The translations under genes and the position numbers were made by a program. From Didymella arachidicola (taxonomy: Eukaryota; Ascomycota; Dothideomycetes; Pleosporales; Didymellaceae), in assembly GCA_016630955.3 (NCBI GenBank), contig CM049985.1, positions 372,001 through 436,000 on the forward strand: DNA of 64,000 nt. The letters are read 5' to 3'. This document shows, one piece after another, positions 10,366 through 21,417 of the stretch; position 1 is the stretch's first letter, and each line of letters begins with the position of its first letter. Below the pieces are notes generated by a model. It did not search any database and was not told the DNA's origin. It saw nothing but the letters and a program-made list of their open reading frames with translations.

Positions 10366-11023
10366 TGGGTTAAAGTCTTGCAGTTCGAGTCTCCGTGTAG
10401 CAGTTCGTCGCGGCGCGTCACGATGAAGTTCGGCTTCCGTTCGCAGGTGATGACGTCATGACGAAACGCGTCTTCCTGTGAAGACGCGTCGGGAGTCTCT
10501 GATGATCTGAGTCTGTCTGCCCAAAGGGCCACAAAAGCGCTTCACCATCACATCTTACTAAACGACAAGTGGTGCCATAGGCTTTGTCGAAGATGTAGCT
10601 CGAGGACGTACGTGGAGGTTGACTTCCTCCGAGCTCCGCGTTTGGCATTTGGATTGTTCCGATTGCCAAGCTCCGATCGATACCGCGAACCTTCACCAAA
10701 GCGATACTCAGCACTGGCATTGATACGCCTATATTGAAGCCCACATAAGGTAGAGAGTGTCCGTATTGAAGGGCAATTCGTAATTAATAAGCAAAAGCTG
10801 GCTCCTTCTGTTTCTGAGATTTCTCGGTATGGGTGCAGACGGGCGCTGAGTTGGACCGGTTGTCCGTGAAGAGTGAAAGTCCGTTGATACCAACCAAAGA
10901 GACATCACGTTGAGCTTTGAGTGCCTTTCACCACTCTTCCCTCTTCTTACAACTCTGACTATCGTGTCGCAGCAATCATCACACGACAATTTTTTCCAAA
11001 AGTCAATTGCTGATAATTGGACG
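10366..11023. other. Divergent intergenic region, methyltransferase / hydrolase
   Basis: 658 bp between two divergent start codons. No ORF or RNA gene is convincing; a short T-loop-like string near 10380-10398 lacks the rest of a tRNA. Confidence 0.5.
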
Positions 11024-12223
11024 ATGCCACCCTCCAATCAATCGACTGATCAGGTGCTAGAGTTCTTGTGCTCCATCCGCCTCCACCGCCTCTTCACATA
11101 CACTTCGAAGGGTAACGCATGTCGCGTTTCCTATTCCGACTACGGTTCTCCTAGCAGCAGCAACGTAGTCCTCTTCTTCGGTGGCCTACTAGGCGGCCGC
11201 CTCTCCTTCACGCCCCTCGACGCCCTCGCGAGAAGTCACAACATTCGGATCATTCATGCCGACCGCCCCGGAATCGGCGCATCCACGCCTGTCTCCATGG
11301 AGGAGCGCATTCCTGCGTATTTGGAGATGATACCAAAGTTGTTGGCGCATCTCGGCATCGAGCACGTCAGTCTCGCTGCACATTCGTCTGGCACGATACA
11401 CGCAATCAATTTCCTGCTCCTCTACCCGCAACTAATTCATCCTGAGAGACCCTATGTGGCTTTCTGGGCGCCCTGGGTTAGCCCTGGCCATAGCGGGGTG
11501 AAGCATCTGCAAGCTGCTGGGCTCCTGCCTGCGCGTGTAATAGGCAAGTTCTTAGGCTTGGCGATCTTCGTGAACAGCAGTGTGATGCCTGTACTGGGCA
11601 TGTCGAGCAGGTTGAGGAGTAGTGTCACCAGGAGCTTCAAGAGTTCCACATCAGTGCGAGGTGTGGCGGATGGGCGGCCGTCAGCCTCGATTGATGCCAT
11701 CCAGGCATCGAGCGAGGCAAATACGAGTGCTCACGACTTAAAAGATCCTGGCGTTTTGAACGAGCTACGAAGCCTCCTACCTACCTTCATCTTCGCAGAA
11801 AACATCGACGGCGCGGGTCAAGATGCGCAACTCTGTCTTCGCAAACCGCGGTCAATACCTTGGAGCACACCCACTCGGCCCTGGGCAGATATCGATGATG
11901 CCGTACGTCTATTTAGAAGCATAATCGCAGATGACCCATGTTCAGAGCGAATATGGACGGTCGATGTATTTCACGCCGAGACAGATGATATGGTGGGCGA
12001 GAAAGGACAGAATTGGTTCGATGAGTGTTGGCAGAATGATCAAACTGGTGCAAATAACGATAACAGGATCATGTACAGGACACAGACTGTCAAGGGCTCA
12101 TATCATGATTTCATTTTGGATCCCGTGTTCGGCGCAAGCCAGAAATGGATGAAGAGACTCGCTGAAGTCTTTGGCGGTCATAGCAATGCCGTTGGCGTGG
12201 AGGAGACTGTGCGGGGCTCATGA
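11024..12223 (+). CDS. Alpha/beta hydrolase-fold protein
   Basis: A single exon of 399 aa, starting at MPPSNQSTDQV; the frame is open upstream but this ATG precedes the conserved part. VVLFFGGLLGGRLSFTPLD is the strand plus oxyanion-hole region, IRIIHADRPGIGAST the conserved DRPG motif, and VSLAAHSSGTIHA the nucleophile elbow with the likely catalytic Ser. Candidate acid and His residues follow (VDVFHAETDDMV and GSYHDFILDP). No signal peptide is apparent, so it is probably cytosolic. The fold is clear; substrate is unknown, with esterase, lipase-like or epoxide-hydrolase-like roles all possible. No neighbour suggests a pathway. Confidence 0.85.
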   Translation: MPPSNQSTDQVLEFLCSIRLHRLFTYTSKGNACRVSYSDYGSPSSSNVVLFFGGLLGGRLSFTPLDALARSHNIRIIHADRPGIGASTPVSMEERIPAYLEMIPKLLAHLGIEHVSLAAHSSGTIHAINFLLLYPQLIHPERPYVAFWAPWVSPGHSGVKHLQAAGLLPARVIGKFLGLAIFVNSSVMPVLGMSSRLRSSVTRSFKSSTSVRGVADGRPSASIDAIQASSEANTSAHDLKDPGVLNELRSLLPTFIFAENIDGAGQDAQLCLRKPRSIPWSTPTRPWADIDDAVRLFRSIIADDPCSERIWTVDVFHAETDDMVGEKGQNWFDECWQNDQTGANNDNRIMYRTQTVKGSYHDFILDPVFGASQKWMKRLAEVFGGHSNAVGVEETVRGS

Positions 12224-12880
12224 TTTTGCGTGTGTCATCTCGGTGGTGGGAATTGTTCTTCTCAGTACAATGAAGGTATCAGGAGCCATCAGCAGGTCCA
12301 TTGCAGTTAGCTGACGTTTCAGCTGGCTACAAGCTGTCTAATCTATAACACTTTCTCTTTTGTGAATAATGATGGAGTATCGGCAACCATTTGGGTTATG
12401 CCGTAAATAGCAACATATCTGGATCGAGGTTTCACAGGTCCTTGTTGCTTGTGGAGGAGAGGCGGTGACATGGCAATGATACCCAGGCAGAACTCACAAA
12501 GAGGACAAGGCGACCCTCTGTTGATATTGTCTTCTAGTTGTGTGTTACAAGACAGCCAGAGACGCTAACAGTATTCAAGACGTCAACATGAAGGAATCAT
12601 GTTGCATACCGATGGCGGTTAGAACGCATGTGTTCTGCGAGAGTCAAAATGATGAAAGGATAATGGATGGTGCTCTATAATCCTATGAGACTTGTGTTGA
12701 TTACAATTCACCAGAATACAATTGTTTACGGGCGAAGCAGATTTCCCCATTTGAGAAGATCCCTATCATAACAGTGTCCCGACACATTGAAAGGGCTCAA
12801 GCTGAGGGTATCGAAGATTCATTTTGGGCCATGTGTGACCCAGTCATATGCAAATCGCTCAAAGAACAAAAATAAGGCAT
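12224..12880. other. Intergenic, hydrolase to BRN1
   Basis: Convergent genes flank these 657 bp. It should contain both 3' UTRs; nothing else seen. Confidence 0.5.
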
Positions 12881-13745
12881 CTATTGCGAGGATCCGCCGG
12901 AAATGGTCAGGACCTGACCGTTGACCCATCCACCGTCTTCACTAGCGAGGAAAGCAACGACTCTCGCAACATCCTCAGGCACCGCACAGCGGCCGAGAGG
13001 GCAATGGTTCGCCATGAGGGTCTCGATCTTCTCCGCTGGCCAGTCAGGTGACCCTCCAGGAATGTAGTGCCTATTTAGGAAGGTTGTCAGCGTGAAGGCC
13101 TTTAAGAAAAGGAGCGATGGGTACTTACCATGCGTTCTGCGTGAACATATCTGACTTGATGCCTCCGGGCGCGACACCGTTGACTGTAATACCGCGCTTG
13201 CCGAAGTCTGTCGCGAATGCCTTGATGAAACCAATGACGGCCATCTTGGATGCATTGTAAAGGGCGTGGTCCTTGACGCCGAGCAGACCGGCGGCGATAG
13301 AGGACATGAGAATGATGCGACCGTTGTCTTCGATGTACTTGTATGCCGTCTGGCCAACGAAGAATTGTGCGCGAGCGTTCAGGTTGAAGACGTGGTCGTA
13401 CTTCTCCTCTGTGATCTCCTCTGTCACATCCCAGGACTCGGTGCCGGAGTTGGACATGACGATGTTGATCTTGCCAAATGCCTTCTTGCCCTCCTCGAAC
13501 AGACGGCTGATCTCAGAGACCTTGCTGACATCGGCCTTGATAGCAACAGCCTTAGCGCCGTTGTTAAAGCCTTCGATGATCTTGACGACTTCCTGCGCAG
13601 GGCCCTCGCTGGAGACGTAGTTGACGATGACAGAGGCACCTCGCTTGCCGAGCTCGATGGCGCAGCCACGGCCGATACCGCGACCAGCGCCCGTGATGAG
13701 AGCCACTTGCCCTTCAAGGGAGGCTGTGGGAACTGTGACGACCAT
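12881..13745 (-). CDS. BRN1: 1,3,8-trihydroxynaphthalene reductase (DHN-melanin), SDR family
   Basis: This short-chain dehydrogenase reduces trihydroxynaphthalene to vermelone in DHN-melanin synthesis, using NADPH. Exons complement(12881..13070, 13129..13745) are separated by a 58-bp GTAAGT...TAG intron and give 268 aa, the usual length. TGAGRGIG at 18-25 is the cofactor loop, the Asn-Ser-Gly strand is at 99-101, Ser-148/149 with Tyr-163 and Lys-167 (YNASK) form the catalytic set, and VNGVAPGGIKSDMF follows. The C-terminus VNGQVLTISGGSSQ is typical. The segment around MSNSGTESWDVTEEITEEKYDHVFN matches my memory of dothideomycete Brn1 rather than the Magnaporthe trihydroxynaphthalene reductase. 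No melanin polyketide synthase or CMR1-type regulator lies within the window. Confidence 0.93.
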
Positions 13746-14638
13746 TGTGAAGTGCGAAGGGATTGGTCACGTGGATAAGGTTTGGTAACAGATGGTCGAT
13801 CGTAGCTCGGTAGAAATTCGAGTAGGAAGAGCGTAGAGGTGTTGAATACTGTTTTGAGTAAAAACGAAGCTGCCTTCTGCAGACACTTCCTTATATGCGC
13901 ACCTTCTTCATGATGTTTCGGTGCTGCTGTTTCGGTGCTGCTGTTTCGGTTCCTCAGTCGCGCTGCTTCACTAAGCGGGCACGGGCGGGGACCCGAACTG
14001 AAATCCGAAAATAGCTGCCTAAGGGCTTGCGGCTCTTCGACTGCGACACCGGGAAGTGTGTCGCCTTGCCATTCACAGCAAAGTGTCCCGCTCCCGTTTG
14101 TTTCCGCATGTTTGACCATGCTGTGCACGCTGCTGCGACTGCCGGCTGCGGAGGTCGGATGAGGGAGGGGCCATTGAAGGGCCCGGAGATGCTGCGGCGA
14201 TGAGATGTCGAGGCGTTGATGAATCAGTGAAGCCGGCAGTGCATCTCCTTACCTTGGATAATATTCTTCTCAGAGGTGCAACTTCCCTATCTGCCAAAGC
14301 GGCGGTCGCGACTGCGGTCTCAGAGGTGAGGTTGTTTACTTCGGCACTCGATGGCGCAGGAACGTGTCTCTACGGCACCTCACTCATACTAGGGCAGCCA
14401 TCCTATAGAGTCAACATGAATCTCACGATGTAAGTGAACGGTTGCAGCTGCTGGATGCCAGCGAAGATGGTGGTGTTGAGGGCGAAGTGCTGGCAACGGC
14501 TGGTTGGACGGCCGCAATCCATTCCGATCGGAACTGCACAGCACGTCACCGCTTGACAGCGTGCCCCTCCAGGAGATCTGCCTCTTCACCGCGAGAGCTC
14601 AAGCATCAATTGTACGGATACCTATAGCAAAATACAAT
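13746..14638. other. Divergent intergenic region, BRN1 / SurE-like gene
   Basis: 893 bp between the start codons of BRN1 and the SurE-like gene. It holds a short 14-bp tandem repeat at 13916-13949 and no gene I can support. Confidence 0.5.
13916..13949 (+). repeat. 14-bp tandem repeat, 2.4 copies
   Basis: TTTCGGTGCTGCTG occurs twice head to tail and is followed by TTTCGG. It sits about 170 bp upstream of the BRN1 start codon, in its likely promoter or leader. A copy-number-variable site is possible; no function is evident. Confidence 0.8.
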
Positions 14639-15777
14639 ATGCACATTCTCGTGAGTTCAAGGCATGATATCATTGACACGGCGTCCTGACAGTACAGATC
14701 ACGAACGACGATGGCCCGCCATCAGACCAGTCCTCGCCGTACGTGCACTCGCTTGTCTCGACACTGCAGAGCTACGGCCACACCGTCAGCGTCGTCCTCC
14801 CTCACACACAGCGCTCCTGGATTGGCAAAGCGCATCTCGTCGGCAAAGCCATAAAGCCCACTTACTACCGCCCTGCGCCACTGCAGACAACGAGCGAGGG
14901 CCGCCTCACCAACCACGGCTCAACCCACAACACGCCGCTGCCACCAGACTCGACCGAAGAAGAATGGATCCTCGTCGATTCGACACCTGCGTCTTGCACT
15001 CAGATTGGTCTATATCATTACTTTGATTCACGAGGACCAATCGACCTTGTTGTGTCTGGTCCCAACTACGGCCGCAACAGCACCGCTGTCTTTGCGTTGT
15101 CATCGGGCACGATTGGTGGCGCCATGGAGGCTGCTGTGTGCGGTGCCAAGTCTATCGCCCTGTCTTATGCCTTCTTCGACCGCAATCACGATGCTGCTAT
15201 CATCAGCGGCGCTTCAGACCTCAGCGCTAAACTGATTCAGCATCTGTACGACAACTGGGACGCGAACACACATCTCTACAGCGTCAACGTGCCGCTAGTT
15301 GAGGGCGTAGGTGGCCGCAAGATTCTCTGGACAAATATGCTGCAGAACAGCTGGAGATCTGGTTCGTGCTTCCAGGTTCTTGAGGTGCCTAGCGAGGCAG
15401 ACGATTCGCCGTCAGACATCGAGAACCAGATCCGCAAACAGGAAGAGAAGCTTGGCAAGAAGGAGTTGCGTGCGAATAATGACCTGCTGCCGGAGAGCAA
15501 GGCAGGAAGTGGCACAGCGACGCCCAGCGGCCCGCCGCATATGAGATACAAGCACAAGCACTTCAAGTGGGCCCCACAGTTCAAGGATGTGTATGAGAGC
15601 GTGGAGCAGAGCGAGCCTGGGAATGATGGTTGGGCAGTCGCGCAAGGATACACGAGCGTGACGCCGTTGAGAGCCAACTTCATGCACGTCACCACGGACA
15701 AGTTCAAGGGTGAAATCACATTAGGAACAGGGGAGGAGAACACGGCGGTGCTGAAAAGCACTGTTGCGGAAGGTTAG
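14639..15777 (+). CDS. SurE-like survival protein phosphatase / 5'-nucleotidase
   Basis: SurE enzymes are metal-dependent phosphatases of nucleoside monophosphates. Exons 14639..14650 and 14698..15777 give 363 aa; the 47-bp intron (GTGAGT...CAG) follows a first coding exon of only 12 nt. Splicing joins M-H-I-L to ITNDDGPPSDQSSPYV, the signature SurE motif whose two Asp bind metal. Further landmarks are YGHTVSVVLPHTQRSW, LVVSGPNYGRNSTAVFALSSGTIGGAMEAAV with the conserved Ser-Gly and Asn residues, and SIALSYAFF. The C-terminal third (LGKKELRANNDLLPESK...) is less conserved. Yeast Pby1 carries an extra tubulin-tyrosine-ligase domain; none is seen here. The short exon is required because no other ATG precedes the motif in frame. 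Confidence 0.88.
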
Positions 15778-16198
15778 TTTGTGGCAAGGTACCATACCCA
15801 TGCTCTATTCAGATGGCAGACAATCAAACGTTTTCAATCAGCCTCGCCCGACACGTCCGAGTTCGAACAACTGCCCCTGGGATTGGGACCCAATCAGTTC
15901 GAAGTCAGCTTTCTTGACATTCCAGCTGCGGAAAACATGTACACGATGAACCAATGAAGCATTATCAGGGGGGGTTTAGTTGTCAATTATCGAATGAAGC
16001 TATCGGCAGCAATGGTCGCAACATTTGTGGGGATCTCGATGGCTGCCTACAGGCTTGCCTTCACTACGTTTGGGTACTCAGCAAACGGGGATATGATAAT
16101 CGGTCAGTTCGGCTTCACCTCCATTTGGCTTCGATTGATATAACGAAAGCTCTTCCCACCACCTCGCCAGCGATCACATCACAATCCATTGCGCAATC
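15778..16198. other. Intergenic, 421 bp
   Basis: No gene seen. This is the presumed 3' UTR of the SurE-like gene and the promoter of the broken gene that follows. Confidence 0.5.
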
Positions 16199-18690
16199 AT
16201 GCGAACGACCCAGCATCCACCCGAGCTACTTTCGCTCGCTGAAATGGCGACATCAGTGACCGGTATTGAGACGACCGAAATACCGTTCTGTCCACCACCG
16301 TGTCAATGCGCAGACTGCGAGACCTACTACTACACCCTTGAGCAGCAAAAGTTTGACCGCTTCCACTACACCGGCGTATGCCCTGACAGACAGGCCAAGA
16401 CCATTTTAGCGGAGTACATGAGCAAGATAGATCTTTCCAGGACATACATTCAACAGTCTGTCCAGCGGGACGGTGATCTACTCTTAGATCGCTGGAGGAG
16501 ACGTAATCCTAAGAAACGTGCTGTTTTGTTACAGGATGCAGAGCCTGATCTTCCCACAAAGAAAGGATACGGCGCAGAGTTACAGTATTCAAACATACCG
16601 TGGCGTCAAGGACGAGGTTCTGCTATGTTCCGCAAGCACTGACTGTTGCCATACTTGGACGTGGAGACCATGTCAAAGAATTCTGCAGTTCTGTTAGGTT
16701 TGATTCACACCAGAGCAGGAGATGCACCAGCCGACTGGGCGTCATATGATCACGAGCAGCTTCGCAGCCCGTGGGGCCTCGGTCTCTTAGATGCGGTCTT
16801 CAACAAGGGCGCTGTCATCATGTTTGGGCCGCGGTTCGGGACTTACACCCATTGGCAGAAGGAGCCTGCTCATCGCTTCGACATTGTTGGCTTTCCTCAC
16901 GCCAAGCTGGTGCTGGAGGCACAGGCCACACTCTTGAGCTTTCTCCAGTGTGCTATTGAGCAGTTGCTCTCCGGTGGCGATGACTCGGTTGCTTTAGGAA
17001 GCAGTCGGTGGAATGTGATCGTGGACGGTGGCTTGAAGATGACCGGACACGCAGCTGCATGGTCCAAATTTGTTCAGACACCTTTCACAGGCCCCCCACG
17101 CTTTGACGTTGACGCTCTTGTAACTCTAGTGCAGTCCAGGGTGGCTGCCACTGGCGATCACCTGGGGCTTCTCCAGACTGAGGCTCCTTACTTCCGTCGG
17201 TATCTACAGAAGTTTTATCAGATGCAGGCTGTAGAAACAGTCCGCAAAAAGCAAGTCGCCATGACGGTGCTCACTTGGGAGCTCATCGAGGACGTCAACA
17301 TTCACTTGGCCTAGCGCTGTGTGATGCTGGAATTTGGGCATCTTCAGGCACTATGCCATCGTTTCCGAGACTTCATTGTGCCAGGAGCAGTGTTGCCGAA
17401 GAAGTTCGATCAAGCACTTGGGGCACTTGAACTTGTCCTCGTCAATGCCATCCATATGCGGTCTCAGCAGCTCTTAGCAATCGTCAGCCAACGCCCCGGT
17501 TTCCGGAGCAACTACATCCATCACGATACTACTATGAATGCGACCGGCACTTACGACACCAAGAACGAATTCAAGAAGTTCGCTGCCGATAAAGATGTGG
17601 GCAATGCTACCTTCTACCGAGAGGAACGGTTGTGGTGGATCCTCCTGCAGCTGCAGGGTGAGCCAGACAGCCACACCCGGTTCCGCTATGCCATGTTGTT
17701 AGACATGCTCGACGATCACCTCGCCAATGCAAATTCCGCAGAACACGCACGTTTGGATGAGATCTTATACGAGAAGTTGTCAGATTACACAACTCTGCTC
17801 GAATTGCTTTGGTCTGTTCGGCTGCACTGCCCTCGCAACACCATACGTTCGACAGCGGAGTGCAGTCAGACTAAGGATCGCATATTTTGGCGAGTGGAAA
17901 AGACCACCACGAACGCGCAGTATCCAAACGTCGCCGGCACCATCAAGGCACTCAAGGCTTTTAGAAACACTCATGCTCCTGCTGGACCTCGGAATCGTGA
18001 GTGGTTGCAGCAGTTCGACCATACGCATGAAGCACTGCAGGGCTTTTGGCGTGAGCTGGCGTCGGCTCAACAAAGAGCCTACAAGAAAAATGGGTTCTCA
18101 GAGGCCGACATTGAGTACTCCACGGAGCCGTGCAGAAGTGGAACGATCCCGAACATACAGCCCGTCTCGTGCAGAAGCGAGAGCAGATCAAAGCATTTAT
18201 GCACAAGGCCAGGAATGTGGAGAGCGGCGATGTCTTTCTGCCTCTGCCAACCGCTCATTCAAGCTCTGGAGAGCTCGCTACGGCTCTACATGTTAAAAAC
18301 AAGCTCAAGACGCGAGGCTCCCCGCAGCCTCCAGCGCCGGAAGAAATTGCCAACCAACAAGGAGCAGCTGTGGGCCCGAGCAAGATCATCTATCTTTCCA
18401 AGCGTCCTTACAGCACGCTCCGCCACATGTTTCCAGGCACTGTGGAAGAGCGCCAGAAGAGCGTTGATTGGACTGCCTTTGTCAACAGCATGGATGATGC
18501 AGGCTTTACAGCGCGTAACGGGGGAGGATCTCTTGTGCGATTCGAGAGTCGAAATGGCGATGGGAGCATCAACTTCCATCGTCCACACCCAGACCCAACC
18601 ATTGATCCCATCATGATGCAGGCCATGGATTGGCGCATGAACAAGTGGTTTGGATGGGGTCCGGAGAATTTTGTACTGGCGAAAAATTGA
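16199..18690 (+). pseudogene. Broken gene of a fungal family of unknown function (HicA-like C-terminus)
   Basis: One reading frame runs from MRTTQHPPE at 16199 but is cut by TGA at 16640-16642 and TAG at 17312-17314. The text on both sides is continuous protein (...AMFRKH, then LLPYLDVETMSKNS; ...EDVNIHLA, then RCVMLEFGHLQALCH), with no splice signals around either stop. Near 18115-18145 the frame shifts: ADIEYSTEP in one frame continues as VQKWNDPEHTARLVQKREQI in another, which then runs to the stop at 18690. I recall this as a widespread fungal family of unknown function. Its end (SVDWTAFVNSMDDAGF, NGGGSLVRFE, INFHRPHPDP) resembles the small HicA/dsRBD-like fold; that is inference. Total about 830 codons. 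Three separate lesions favour a pseudogene over sequencing error. Confidence 0.75.
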
Positions 18691-19356
18691 ATCCGGGGTG
18701 ACTTGATGCTACTGATTGTCCATCGTTGTGCTGGACCAACTGGTGAAGCTCGAGGGAATGATCATAGGTCTTGTGTGCTACTGCATTTGGCAGCTTGTCT
18801 GAAAAAGAGCGATGCAGGCTGGATGGAACATTGGGCAATGCGAATTGCTGCATTAAGGAAATTGATCTGTCGTCATGTACAGTACTCTGAACTACAATTA
18901 ACCAAAAATGTTAAGGTGCGAAACGAAGCTTTCGAGTAACAGTCCATCTTAATCAACAGGTGATAGAGATCCCAAACGTCCTTCAATGACCCTAGGAGCA
19001 TCACCAGGTTGGATCGGTCACAGGGCTTCAAATCTTTCAGCGTGTTAGCGAGCGACAGTTATAGGAAGACTTAGTTGAGCAGGAGATCTCAACGCGCCAG
19101 CATCTGGTCTTAGCTTCCTCCAAAATCATATTGCACACGTAGATTGGGGCGGGCAAACAGATCACATGGGGCTCTAGATGACAGGATGCGGTACATTGAG
19201 CAGCTGAGATATCAGCAACGAATTCGTTGAGGTCTAATTCTTAGTGCTGCCAGAGCGACAATGACACGGTAGTCTGTCCTGGTTGAAGGGCTTTTTGAGA
19301 GGAATTGTATGGTAGCTCAATCACTTCGACGATCCAGCATCGTCCAACATCCAATT
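18691..19356. other. Intergenic, 666 bp
   Basis: Lies between the broken gene and the convergent monooxygenase. No supported gene or RNA. Confidence 0.5.
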
Positions 19357-20740
19357 CTAGATCATCGACGCAGGTATTCCATCTGCGTGGGCTTGTCGCC
19401 GCATCTCGGCAACAACATCGTATCCATAGCACTCTCTCCTGATGATTTTATCCGTGATACCATAACTGACCCACTTCAAGAGCGGATCACCTTGTCTTGA
19501 CTCTATGACAGCATGATCGTTCTTTGCAGAATCGTTCCGCAACTCTCGTTCTCTCCCTGGTGGCAGATGAAGGATTGCTCCAGCGTGCAAGCTCGCGTCT
19601 CTAAGTTTCTCCGCCCTAGGCTTCCGGACTTTCTCAAACAGACTCAATGCTCTAGCTAATGATGTTATACTAGGATTCGACGTGTGCAGCTCGAGTGCAG
19701 TAGTCAATGCTGTGGCATCCTCGATGGCGAGTGATACACCCATGCTGAGATAGAAAGCCATGGCGTGCGCTGCATCGCCGATCAGCACGAATTTGCCGCC
19801 CCGGGATGTCCATGCCGGCAACTTGGCGACCTGATGTACCGGCCAATTTGTGATAGGACCGTTACTGAGATTGATGAGACGCAGTGCGCGTGGATCCAGG
19901 TCAGCATAGTACTGCTGGAGCTCAGTGAGATACTGTTCCCGCGTCCAGGTGCTGGTTTCGACTTGATCCGGGTGAGAAAGGACAATGTTGAGCTTTCCAG
20001 AGCCACGTATCATATACGTCATTACTGATTTGTTTGAATCCGCCCTTTACTTTGTCATTACCTTGTGTATACCATTTCACCAAAGGGGGAACGTACCAGC
20101 AATTCCCAGCGTGCTCATCGACAACTTCCTTTGTCAAAGGATCATTCTTAACATCCTCAACATCTGCCATCAGCCTGTATGCTGCCCACCCTGTTTCCTC
20201 CAACTCTTCATCTTTGGCCATGCTACTCTTAAGAGCTCGCAGCAATTGAGTCCGAGCTGAGCTGTTGATCCCATCACAAGCCACAACCAGATCGCTCTGC
20301 AGCTTCTCACCATTCACCAACCGAAGCCACCCCTCCTCAATACCATATTCTTGCACACGGCTGTTAAGGCGCACCTCCACGCCTTTCGCCACCACTGCTT
20401 CATTTAAAATTTTATGCAGGTCTGCACGATGTACGACAACATAAGGTGCGCCATACCATTCCTGAAACCGATCCATGGGCACACGATTCAGTATCTCTCC
20501 GTCTGAGCCCAGGCGCAAATTCCAGGCCTTTGGCAGAGCAGATGCAGCCAGGAGCTGAGGTTCGAGACCCCATGCCTTGAATTGTCGAGTTGCTATTGGG
20601 GTAAGCTGGACTCCTGCACCAATCTCCGCGAGTGCAGAGGCAGATTCGAGAAGAACAATGTGGTGCTTAGCAGGAGAATTAGCCAATGCGAGAGCTGTCG
20701 AAAGGCCTGCTAGACCAGCCCCCACGATGATGATGTGCAT
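19357..20740 (-). CDS. FAD-dependent monooxygenase, salicylate-hydroxylase-like
   Basis: A group A flavoprotein monooxygenase that would hydroxylate an aromatic or related substrate using NAD(P)H and O2. Exons complement(19357..20024, 20062..20740) give 448 aa. GAGLAGLSTALAL at 7-19 is the FAD-binding Rossmann motif, VVACDGINS the DG motif, and KFVLIGDAAHAM the second FAD motif (GD), followed by SMGVSLAIEDATALT. The intron (GTAATG...ATCAG) is only 37 bp; its phase restores VMTYMIRGSGKLNIVLSHPDQ, which fits the family. Without splicing the frame loses the GD motif. Function beyond the family is unknown, and neighbours give no pathway. Confidence 0.85.
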
Positions 20741-21417
20741 GCCGGTGATTCTGACGCTGGATACCGTCTAGGTCTGTATGAGTCTGATAGCAATGCACAT
20801 GGCGGGAGCAGCTTGAGATATGTTAGCCTTGATTTGCGCCGGCAGCATCTCGCCGACATTATCCCAAGTTCGGTCCGTGTTCTGCATGATCAGCAGCACG
20901 TCAGGGCGGGAACAGGTAGCAGCTCGCATCAGACGGAGACGCTCTACGGCCACGCTGCGCACCAACGAGCCAGCTTTCGAGTGAAGTATCATGATCTAAG
21001 ACACAACAAGTGCAATAGCAATGGTACCAGGTACTTACGGATGAGCAGGAAGCGGCCCGGAACCTAGGTGCACCTGCCGTTATCACTGGCGCTGGACAAA
21101 GTGAGTGGATCCCTCTAGCGTGTGGAGAAGCAGCGGGGTAATTGCGACCGAGGTCACGCTGCCGCTAACACCACGCCGCACTGTCAGGCGGCCGCGCAAT
21201 ATGGCGTGGCATTCTTTCGAGACGGGCGAGCAGAGCCTCACATCTACTCTGCTCTGCTCATCTCCTCGGTGCTTTGAAGATCAGCAACCACTGGCAACGC
21301 TCAGGCTAGGGAAGGCTCCACTTGGACGCTCAAGCAGCCATCACGGTACATACCTATGTTACAGCCTATTGGCAGTCTCGACATCATCACGGCACGAGAT
21401 CTTGCATCGACACCGAC
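20741..21417. other. Divergent intergenic region
   Basis: Lies between the monooxygenase and the F-box-like gene. It contains a minus-strand 74-codon ORF (20768..20992) with a canonical-looking intron just upstream (GTAAGT...TTAG, about 20996-21038), but no upstream ATG in frame. I cannot call it a gene. Confidence 0.4.

Noticed and set aside
10370..10400. String resembling a tRNA T-arm (CAGTTCGAGTC)
   Set aside because: Neither stem pairs properly and no anticodon or D-arm is found at the right spacing.
20768..21086. Possible two-exon small gene with GTAAGT...TTAG intron
   Set aside because: The upstream segment begins with GTG, not ATG, and the product resembles nothing; it also fills the monooxygenase promoter.
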